In this document: piece by piece, positions 1 to 5,412 of the stretch
Layout of the letters: each line of letters begins with the position of its first letter
Position numbering within the stretch: position 1 is the stretch's first letter
Origin: a bacterium
GTDB lineage: Bacteria > Patescibacteria > Saccharimonadia > Saccharimonadales > UBA4665
Assembly: GCA_021778165.1 (NCBI GenBank)
Contig: JAJYCU010000050.1
Coordinates: 1 to 5,412 of the forward strand
Reading direction: 5' to 3'
Length of the DNA: 5,412 nt
Made by a program: the position numbers and the translations under genes
Notes under the pieces: model-generated
What the model saw: the letters and a program-made list of their open reading frames with translations, nothing else
Told to the model about the DNA's origin: nothing
The model's database searches: none

Positions 1-65
1 CGCCGGGGGAGCCTTCTGCCCCGGTTAGTCGAAAACCACGGCTTGCGCCGGGATCACAGTTCCTA
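1..65. other. GC-rich non-coding segment downstream of the operon
   Basis: Bases 1-60 contain 40 G/C by hand count, against roughly one third in the genes beside it, and the change occurs right at the TGA of the last gene. The 7-mer CGCCGGG occurs twice (1-7 and 46-52), and CGGC/GCCG (39-42, 47-50) can form a small extra stem. This looks like a different DNA source, for example the host side of an island border or an interspersed repeat. No recognisable tRNA, integrase site or IS end can be read from so short a piece. Confidence 0.45.
3..24 (-). terminator. possible GC-rich hairpin after the operon
   Basis: CCGGGG (3-8) and CCCCGG (19-24) are perfect inverted repeats. On the minus strand the stem has six G/C pairs, one C-C mismatch, two more pairs and a four-base AAGG loop. 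It lies about 40 bases downstream of the last stop codon, a suitable place for an intrinsic terminator. The T-run that would prove it would fall beyond base 1 and cannot be seen, so it may instead be part of a palindromic repeat. Confidence 0.3.
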
Positions 66-2036
66 TCAGTTTAATTTATTTTTCCAAAAATCATTTAATT
101 TGTTGTTCTCAAAATTTTCAGTTGAGCGATTTTTAACATCATCATTATCATAAGCTGGTAATGTTGGTAGTTTTAATACTTGACTCAAGAGAGCTTCAAC
201 ACTTCTATTTAAGGCATCCATTACTGTAAAAAATCTACGTTCATTCTCAGCAATGTCATTCTTTTGACGTTTTTTTTCTTTAACAACCTGAAGAAGTTTA
301 TCAGTATTTTCATCAGAGATAATAATTGAAGCCACTTCGTTTAAAGATTTTATAATTTCATTACATTCTTGATTTTTCTTTTGAAAATGTTTTTTATAAT
401 CTGCTTCTATTGAGTTAAGTTTTAGATAAATATCATTTCTAATGGTAATGTTGTTATTTTTGCTTTGCATCGATAAGCCATCAAGAAAATCTTGTATGGA
501 TTTATGTCTAACAACGACTTGTCTAGTTTTAACATCATACCTTGAAGAAAAAGCAGTAATACCAGCATATTTAATGCCTTGTTGGTCTAAGGTTATAGCT
601 ACCTCGTCAACAATTCGAATAATATCATTTTTAGTCTTTTTATCAGCTTTGTTGCAGATAATATACTTCGGTTTGTTACTATTATCTAAGGACTTAATAA
701 AATCCAAGTCGCTTTTTCTAATTGTTCCATTATCCACGTCGAAAACCCAAAAGAATCCATCCGCCAAATTAATTTGACGACGAGCTTTAACAGCATCTGA
801 TTCCATTTCCAAATAAGCTTCGTCTTTTTTAGAATAGCCAGGAGTATCAAAAAAAACAAGATTACTATAAACTGACATATTGTGCGATACAGCAAGGTAT
901 TCTATTAAATTTGAAAAATCGATAAATTTAGTGGAATCATTTTCATCTTCACCATGCTTGAACCGTTGAAATTCTTCGTTTGTGAGCGAGATAATGCTTC
1001 CTCTTTTTGTATAGGCAACTTTTGATTCATTTTCGTCATGAAGAATGTATGTAGGAACTGACGTAGTCCATGAAATATCTGTTGGAAGTAAATCGCCTAG
1101 GTTCAATAAAGTATTCAAAAATTCAGACTTGCCGGCACTAAATCCACCACCTACAGCAATCGAAGTTCGTTTTTTTATTTCAATGTTTAGATAAATTTCA
1201 GTTATTATATCTTTAATAGATGCCAAAATATCAATAATTCTCTTCACGTTAGGCAAATCATCATAAATTGTAAAATCTTGAAATTTTAGAACGGCATTAT
1301 CAAAATTTAGCATAGCTTCTTCAAAGATCTTGTCTTGTACAATCTGAGGGTCGGTAACTTTTTTGAACAACCCTAGTTTAAGTACATGAGTATTTAAAGA
1401 ATTTGTTAGTCGAAATATTGAATTAGATTGATTATCTATCTCTTGTTTATAAAGAGCAAAAAGAGAATTAAGATCTTTCTCAATGAATTCAAGTGAGGTT
1501 TTCTGAAGTTCAGAAGCATGATCTTTAGTTAGTTGGATTGAATCCTTTAACTCCTTAAACCTTAGAGCTACATGCTCATTCAGTTCGACTAAGGAGGTTT
1601 CATGTAACTCGTTCAAAGCATGCAAACTTTCTTGCATTTCTTGGCACTCAATAATATGCTTCTTATACTTTCCTGAAATTCTAAAAAAAAGTAAACGAAA
1701 AGGATTTTTTACTATTAACCTACTTTGAATTTCAGCTAAACTTGCTTCTAAAATCTTTTTCTCTTGATTGATTTTTTCAAGATTTGCCAAGATTGGATGT
1801 ATATTATTATTTTCTTCATTTTTATGATTTTTTAAGCTCCAGTAATCTGCAATAAGATTATCAACATACGTAACATGTGATATTACATTAGTACTGAAGT
1901 TGTTCAAATTAGTGCTATGGTGCGTCATCTTTTGTAAGAATGAGTTTAGTAGTTTATCAGCTTCTTCTTTAGAAACACCTAAGCTTTTATTTTTTTCATT
2001 TTCTGAATTAATTTTTTCTTTTGAAAATAAGCCCAT
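66..2036 (-). CDS. Dynamin-like GTPase with a central G domain and long N-terminal helical region
   Basis: 656 residues from ATG 2036 (four more codons if TTG 2048 is used), ending in TGA at 68-66. Residues 1-285 are mostly charged helix with coiled-coil character, with one basic/aromatic patch at 111-128 (FRLLFFR then KYKK). The G domain follows: P-loop GGFSAGKS (297-304), a Thr-rich switch TTSVPT near 324-329 as G2, G3 DTPG (397-400) after the hydrophobic strand LVFF, G4 NKAD (462-465) after KYIIC, and a possible G5 at ITAFSS (about 493-498). About 130 helical residues close the protein. All four main G motifs are intact, so GTP binding and hydrolysis are expected. The placing of the G domain after a long helical region is unlike classic dynamins, where it is N-terminal. 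The stalk may be built from both ends of the chain. Last gene of the operon, 14 bases after the previous stop. Likely partner of the 747-residue GTPase, as paired dynamins often hetero-assemble; the function is inferred. Confidence 0.9.
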   Translation of the reverse strand: MGLFSKEKINSENEKNKSLGVSKEEADKLLNSFLQKMTHHSTNLNNFSTNVISHVTYVDNLIADYWSLKNHKNEENNNIHPILANLEKINQEKKILEASLAEIQSRLIVKNPFRLLFFRISGKYKKHIIECQEMQESLHALNELHETSLVELNEHVALRFKELKDSIQLTKDHASELQKTSLEFIEKDLNSLFALYKQEIDNQSNSIFRLTNSLNTHVLKLGLFKKVTDPQIVQDKIFEEAMLNFDNAVLKFQDFTIYDDLPNVKRIIDILASIKDIITEIYLNIEIKKRTSIAVGGGFSAGKSEFLNTLLNLGDLLPTDISWTTSVPTYILHDENESKVAYTKRGSIISLTNEEFQRFKHGEDENDSTKFIDFSNLIEYLAVSHNMSVYSNLVFFDTPGYSKKDEAYLEMESDAVKARRQINLADGFFWVFDVDNGTIRKSDLDFIKSLDNSNKPKYIICNKADKKTKNDIIRIVDEVAITLDQQGIKYAGITAFSSRYDVKTRQVVVRHKSIQDFLDGLSMQSKNNNITIRNDIYLKLNSIEADYKKHFQKKNQECNEIIKSLNEVASIIISDENTDKLLQVVKEKKRQKNDIAENERRFFTVMDALNRSVEALLSQVLKLPTLPAYDNDDVKNRSTENFENNKLNDFWKNKLN

Positions 2037-2040
2037 TTGT

Positions 2041-2046
2041 ATCACC
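2041..2046 (-). promoter_or_regulatory. Probable Shine-Dalgarno deciding the start of the 656-residue GTPase
   Basis: The minus strand reads GGTGAT four bases before ATG at 2036. A longer open frame begins at TTG 2048 (then GTG 2045), but the only other purine-rich core, AAGG at 2052-2049, overlaps the upstream TAA stop. It lies directly against the TTG and three bases from the GTG, too close to serve either well. The ATG with GGTGA is therefore the better start. Termination of the upstream gene right at this site suggests coupled translation. Confidence 0.5.
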
Positions 2047-2050
2047 AACC

Positions 2051-4294
2051 TTAAATCTTAATTTCAATTAGATCCTTAAGAAAATCATCAAAACTTAAGA
2101 GATAGCTTTTCTTATGCTCAATTTGATCCTTTAGAATATTTACATCTACAGAAAACATACTTTTTATGTCGTTAACGAAGGTGTTGGCTTTTTGATCAAT
2201 AAATTTTGTGATTTTTTCAAGTAAATCTTTGATATCATCACAAATCTTTGATGTGATTTTACTAAGAATATCATTAAATATAGCTGAAGCACCCGAAATA
2301 TCTTCAATTTTTTTATTGCTATAGGCATTTTCAAATCGTTTTGTTAACATTTGTTCATAATTTTCAATATCAACTACAAATTCTGGAGCTCGATAGTCAT
2401 TCATCATGGTAGTTACTAGACCTTTTATTTTTCTTGGATCATAAGAATCACTCGAAGCATCAAGGTTTGAGTTGATAGCCTTTATAAGAGATTTTCCTAA
2501 TTCACTCAGTTCATTAGAATTGGTTTTCATTCCTGAAATATGACTTCGTATTTTTTTATTTATATCATCAGAGATATTGTCTAATAATAATCTAAGATCT
2601 TTCACAATAAAACTGACATCAGCGAAAGTAACCTCTTTAGTTCTTTCAACTTTATCCCACCCACTTTTAAGTCCGAAAAAACGCGCAACTTTTCCTCCAA
2701 AAGGCCCTGATTTTCTTTCAACATTTTCAGTGTAATTTTGAGTTTCTGTCTGGGTTTTAATATTAATATTGCTTGCTGTATTTCTGATTTCTGTAATTAC
2801 ATCATGAAGAAATTCAGTGGTTTTATCTTTTTGTTCTCTAAAGGCAATACTAATATCTATAGCTGCGGCATCAATACCAGAACTAATATCCCTTAATTGA
2901 CGTTTTAGAGTGTCGACATCACTACTATTAATTTCTTGACGACGTTCTTCTACTAACTGCTTCATTTTAGAGACTAATTCAAGAGTTGTTGCTGTCTTAG
3001 CAGTCATCTGATCTTGAATTTTTGTAGCAAGGATTTCTTCCTTATCAGCTTTGATGCTTTCGAAGACATCAGATTTCACAGTATTGATATTCGCAAGTTC
3101 TTGTAGTTTATCTTTTTGTTCAAAGAATTCTTTAAAATCTGGGTAACCTCGTTTAAGGTTCGATAAAACATGCAATTCTTCTTCAGTGAGAGAAGAGATG
3201 TCTTTTAAACTTACAGCATGCAAAATGCTGGATATGAATTGTAGGTCAATAGTACGATTTTTGTTTTTTTCAGATTTTTTTAATACCTCATTTGCTGCCA
3301 TCTCAAGTTTATCTCGTGTGCTCTTTGCTGCCACCATGAGATTCCCTTGGTATTTTCGATCAACTTCCATAAGAACGGAATCGAATTTACTAGCTATCAC
3401 TTCAATTCGTCTGATTCCTTCTGAGGGTAACATTTTTTCAAAGTATTGGGCGTCATCAGCACCCATAAATTGTCCGGAGTAAGATAAGAGAAATGCCGCA
3501 TCACACTTAGCAAGATACTGTTCTGTGATCCTACCACGGCTCAAGATTGGATCATTTAGTCCTGGGGTGTCAACAATGGTAATGTTACGTAGTGATTCGA
3601 GATTCAGATGTAATTCAATATATTTAGTAGCGGCAGAATATTTTCCTTCTGCACCGACATATAAACCTAATTGAGTTGCTAGCGCAGTGCGATCTTTAAC
3701 TTCAACACGTTTTTTCGTTCCTAGTAGTTCTGCCAATTCTTCATTAGGGATTTTTTTGGCAAGTTCACGCAACTCAAAACTAGACTGGAGTGTTATGCCT
3801 AACTTGGCTAATTCCATGTCAATTTCATCTTTACTTAACGAGCGTTGAGTTTCACCCTCTGTAATCTTTTTGTTTTTGAGTTTATCTTTTTCTCTTTCAT
3901 ATTCTTCGGCATAATTCCGAATCTTACTCCAATCATCTTGGTCATAAAAGTGAATTGTAAAATATTCGGCTTCATCTGTGTGATGAAGAATTGTCAAGGC
4001 AGCGGTCATCGGTGTGGCGGCGGCTGGCAAAAGGCTTTTACCATCGAAGAACATTGCATTGAGAAAAGAGGATTTTCCTGCTTTGACCTGACCGATGATA
4101 CCTATAGAAATCTTTCGGTTTTCATCATTTGCTACACTGACCCATTCATTGAAAGCTTTTCTGAGTTCTTTAATCTCGGATAAAGTATTTTTGGCTTCAG
4201 GCCATTCGATTGTTGAACGGTGTTTATCACAAACTTCGTCCAGTTGTTTCAAGGTCTGGGTCAACCCAGCGCTATTATTCAGTAGAGTTTCCAT
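2051..4294 (-). CDS. Dynamin-like GTPase, N-terminal G domain (CrfC/YjdA-like layout)
   Basis: 747 residues, complete, ATG start backed by a strong Shine-Dalgarno. A short helical lead (1-60) precedes the G domain: P-loop G1 GQVKAGKS (68-75), G2 threonine in TPMTA (Thr97), G3 DTPG (242-245) on a hydrophobic strand, and G4 as ASKFD (301-305), with Ser in place of the usual Asn or Thr. G5 is unclear, possibly ISS near 354-356. About 145 residues separate G2 from G3, including a charged helical insert. Residues about 370-747 are helical stalk, interrupted near 530-546 by a glycine/aromatic/basic stretch that could be the membrane-touching paddle. The family uses GTP hydrolysis to assemble on and remodel lipid bilayers. 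Length, the KAGKS P-loop and the PMTA switch resemble E. coli CrfC (YjdA), but gene context differs and is more like the LeoABC/Eleos operons. It follows the hydrophobic-hairpin gene and nearly abuts the next GTPase, so the three probably work as one complex. The exact role (phage defence, membrane repair, vesicle release) is inference. Confidence 0.92.
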   Translation of the reverse strand: METLLNNSAGLTQTLKQLDEVCDKHRSTIEWPEAKNTLSEIKELRKAFNEWVSVANDENRKISIGIIGQVKAGKSSFLNAMFFDGKSLLPAAATPMTAALTILHHTDEAEYFTIHFYDQDDWSKIRNYAEEYEREKDKLKNKKITEGETQRSLSKDEIDMELAKLGITLQSSFELRELAKKIPNEELAELLGTKKRVEVKDRTALATQLGLYVGAEGKYSAATKYIELHLNLESLRNITIVDTPGLNDPILSRGRITEQYLAKCDAAFLLSYSGQFMGADDAQYFEKMLPSEGIRRIEVIASKFDSVLMEVDRKYQGNLMVAAKSTRDKLEMAANEVLKKSEKNKNRTIDLQFISSILHAVSLKDISSLTEEELHVLSNLKRGYPDFKEFFEQKDKLQELANINTVKSDVFESIKADKEEILATKIQDQMTAKTATTLELVSKMKQLVEERRQEINSSDVDTLKRQLRDISSGIDAAAIDISIAFREQKDKTTEFLHDVITEIRNTASNINIKTQTETQNYTENVERKSGPFGGKVARFFGLKSGWDKVERTKEVTFADVSFIVKDLRLLLDNISDDINKKIRSHISGMKTNSNELSELGKSLIKAINSNLDASSDSYDPRKIKGLVTTMMNDYRAPEFVVDIENYEQMLTKRFENAYSNKKIEDISGASAIFNDILSKITSKICDDIKDLLEKITKFIDQKANTFVNDIKSMFSVDVNILKDQIEHKKSYLLSFDDFLKDLIEIKI
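2657..2707 (-). other. candidate membrane-paddle loop of the 747-residue GTPase
   Basis: Residues 530-546 read GPFGGKVARFFGLKSGW. The stretch is rich in Gly, Phe/Trp and Lys/Arg and sits in the middle of a long, otherwise Asp/Glu/Lys/Ser-rich helical stalk. Its composition suits an interfacial membrane contact, and its place in the stalk matches the paddle of dynamin-like proteins. No structure supports this here; it is read from composition and position only. Confidence 0.4.
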
Positions 4295-4301
4295 ATTTTT
4301 A

Positions 4302-4307
4302 TCCTTT
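4302..4307 (-). promoter_or_regulatory. Shine-Dalgarno of the 747-residue dynamin-like gene
   Basis: The minus strand reads AAAGGA, then seven bases, then ATG at 4294. This is a good ribosome binding site at ideal spacing, and it fixes the start. The 26-base gap around it is almost pure A/T with several stop triplets and holds no room for a separate promoter, so the gene is probably transcribed from upstream of the window. Confidence 0.8.
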
Positions 4308-4320
4308 ATTATTTTATTTA

Positions 4321-5412
4321 TTAATTCAGTTCTTCAGTAAGTGATAACCAAAAATCTATATGGTTGAGAATTTGCTGGCGATTTTCCTCATGGTCCTTGG
4401 TTTTTCCTTCTTTTTCTTCTTTAATCTTATTAAGAACTTCCTCGATTCGAACAAGTTCTTGTCGAAAGTTTTGTTCTAGTTCGGCCAAGATTTGGGTTTC
4501 TATTTCTTTAAGTGAATTTGAAATTTCTGGACGAAGTTTTGAAGTTATTTGAGGTATCACATTGTATTTAACTTCGTCTTCAATTTTTTGAGCCTTTTCT
4601 GCTTCATGTTGATTTTTTCCACCTGTAAGAAATCCAAGAATTTCGGGCACAAATAATAAGATAACTTCTAACCAAGGTGCAATAACCGTAGTCAGAATAC
4701 CAAGGGCTCCCACTATAATCTTATAGATTTTATTTATCATGGGACTGTTGATTTTATCAACAATGCTAGATATTGTTTTTCCAATAATTTCGTTATTCGG
4801 AGATTTGATTTGATCCAGTAATGACGAAACCACACCCACCCCGTCATTTGGGTTTGTGCTGGTTTCATTCATTATTTTTTGAAATCTTTCAAGGTGTTCG
4901 GCAACCTCCAAATCGATTACTGCTTTTGTCTTCTTAATTAAGATTGGACGAATAATTTCATTGATTTCACTTTTCAAGGCATCTGGATTTCGTTGGGCCA
5001 TCTCTGCAATGGATTTAGATTGTGCCAAGAGTGCACTTTTAACCTCTTGTAAGATTTCCTCAGTACCATCATCAACAAAGTCTCTCTTAACCTTTCGTTT
5101 TTCATTCTCGAAGCCTTGTTCTAAATCTTGACGCTGTTTCTGGAAGTTTTTTATCTGAAGTTCAAGCTCGTCGAATGATAAAACCATGCCATTCATTCGA
5201 GTTTGTAATTCACCCCTAGCTAAAGCAAAGATATCTTGGTAAGGTGTTCTGAAGATATTTTTTATAAATGCTTCGATTGTATATTGTGTTAATAATTTGG
5301 AAAAATCTGAAAGATCACCTGTAGTTGCCGATGTTTTACCTATAAATATTTCTTTTCCGAATTGACTGTTGGCCAGTGATGTAACATTGTCCATGACAAG
5401 TTGAACATCTTT
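4321..5412 (-). CDS. 5'-truncated coiled-coil membrane protein, probable dynamin-like GTPase C-terminal region
   Basis: First gene of the operon; it runs off the right edge. An ATG exists at 5394, but the frame stays open to the last base (six more codons, reading KDVQLV) and the bases before that ATG hold no Shine-Dalgarno, so the true start lies outside. Numbering from Met 5394: residues 1-40 read like the last helix, strand and helix of a Ras-like G domain, with TSATTGD (21-27) fitting a G5 'SAK'-type loop. Residues about 70-175 are charged helix or coiled coil. Residues 219-259 form a hydrophobic double segment with a proline break (A239-P240) and two glutamates (243, 251), suited to a membrane hairpin. 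Residues 260-357 are again helical and charged. This order (G domain, stalk, membrane tip, returning stalk) is that of bacterial dynamin-like proteins. G1, G3 and G4 are not visible, so the GTPase call is inference; a non-GTPase membrane anchor is the alternative. It ends in TAA, 26 bases before the next start. Confidence 0.8.
   Translation of the reverse strand, partial: KDVQLVMDNVTSLANSQFGKEIFIGKTSATTGDLSDFSKLLTQYTIEAFIKNIFRTPYQDIFALARGELQTRMNGMVLSFDELELQIKNFQKQRQDLEQGFENEKRKVKRDFVDDGTEEILQEVKSALLAQSKSIAEMAQRNPDALKSEINEIIRPILIKKTKAVIDLEVAEHLERFQKIMNETSTNPNDGVGVVSSLLDQIKSPNNEIIGKTISSIVDKINSPMINKIYKIIVGALGILTTVIAPWLEVILLFVPEILGFLTGGKNQHEAEKAQKIEDEVKYNVIPQITSKLRPEISNSLKEIETQILAELEQNFRQELVRIEEVLNKIKEEKEGKTKDHEENRQQILNHIDFWLSLTEELN
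4618..4740 (-). other. hydrophobic hairpin (predicted membrane-inserting segment)
   Basis: Within the truncated first gene, residues 219-259 (numbered from Met 5394) contain a run of about 31 mostly aliphatic residues (226-256) broken by A-P-W at 239-241 and P250. It is long enough for two short helices rather than one straight transmembrane span. Acidic residues at 243 and 251 favour an interfacial or re-entrant insertion. It is followed by GGKNQH, a hydrophilic turn. In BDLP-type dynamins the membrane-inserting paddle sits in a comparable place, between two halves of a helical stalk. That parallel is inference; the hydrophobicity is seen directly. It is the only strongly hydrophobic segment of membrane-spanning length that I see in the three proteins. 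Confidence 0.6.

Noticed and set aside
3..74. Plus-strand frame open from the left edge to TAA at 72-74, possible 3' end of a convergent gene
   Set aside because: Only 23 codons are visible, with no recognisable protein signature, and it would overlap the last codons of the GTPase. It cannot be supported without the neighbouring sequence.
270..277. Run of eight A on the coding strand forming an A-AAA-AAA slippery heptamer in the 656-residue gene
   Set aside because: The -1 frame stops after four codons, the gene is AT-rich with many A runs, and no stimulatory structure is evident; chance is the simpler account.
442..777. Plus-strand open frame of 111 codons with hydrophobic content
   Set aside because: It lies antisense inside the G domain of the 656-residue GTPase. 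The opposite strand carries G3 and G4 motifs in frame, so this is a shadow.
2048..2048. TTG at 2048 as the start of the last gene
   Set aside because: The only Shine-Dalgarno-like core near it directly abuts the codon; the ATG at 2036 has GGTGAT at workable spacing.
2051..4294. Naming the gene leoA or crfC
   Set aside because: Layout and motifs resemble both groups, but no close sequence identity can be established by eye, so no symbol is given.
3845..4340. Two overlapping plus-strand open frames opposite the start of the 747-residue gene
   Set aside because: They are antisense to the P-loop and G2 region of a clear GTPase and have no plausible domain content.
4364..4552. Short Ser/Phe-rich plus-strand open frame
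   Set aside because: It mirrors the Glu/Lys-rich coiled coil on the minus strand; its composition is what antisense to such a region gives.
1..5412. CRISPR arrays, tRNA genes, transposase or integrase genes
   Set aside because: No spaced direct repeats, no cloverleaf-like segment and no DDE or tyrosine recombinase motifs were seen on either strand.

Overview
The window carries a compact minus-strand operon, read from the right edge leftwards. It has three long genes and almost no intergenic space. Two of them encode large GTPases of the bacterial dynamin-like superfamily, each with a readable set of G motifs. The first gene of the operon runs off the right edge. Its visible part looks like the end of a G domain followed by a long helical stalk with a strongly hydrophobic hairpin, so it is probably a third membrane-associated GTPase or a membrane-anchoring partner. 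No enzyme, transport or housekeeping gene is present.

Layout from upstream to downstream: (i) 5412-4321, 5'-truncated coiled-coil protein with a hydrophobic hairpin; (ii) a 26-base AT-rich gap with a good Shine-Dalgarno; (iii) 4294-2051, 747-residue dynamin-like GTPase with an N-terminal G domain, closest in layout to CrfC/YjdA-type bacterial dynamins; (iv) 2036-66, 656-residue dynamin-like GTPase whose G domain lies in the middle of the chain, starting just after the previous stop; (v) 65 bases of GC-rich, non-coding-looking sequence at the left edge, with a small inverted repeat that may be a terminator or the border of the inserted cassette.

The genes are AT-rich (about one third G+C by eye), whereas the left-edge 60 bases are about two-thirds G+C by hand count. 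The Shine-Dalgarno elements and operon packing fit a bacterium. An AT-rich accessory cassette in a proteobacterial genome is the most natural reading, but nothing visible fixes the genus. The composition step suggests that the operon is horizontally acquired.

Operons of two or three adjacent dynamin-like proteins are known, for example LeoABC of enterotoxigenic E. coli and the Eleos antiphage system (LeoA/LeoBC). This window resembles them in architecture. I do not recognise a close sequence match to LeoA, so no Leo symbols are assigned. Working model (inference): the hydrophobic hairpin protein anchors the complex in the inner membrane, and the two GTPases co-assemble on it and remodel or seal membrane using GTP, possibly as a phage-defence response.
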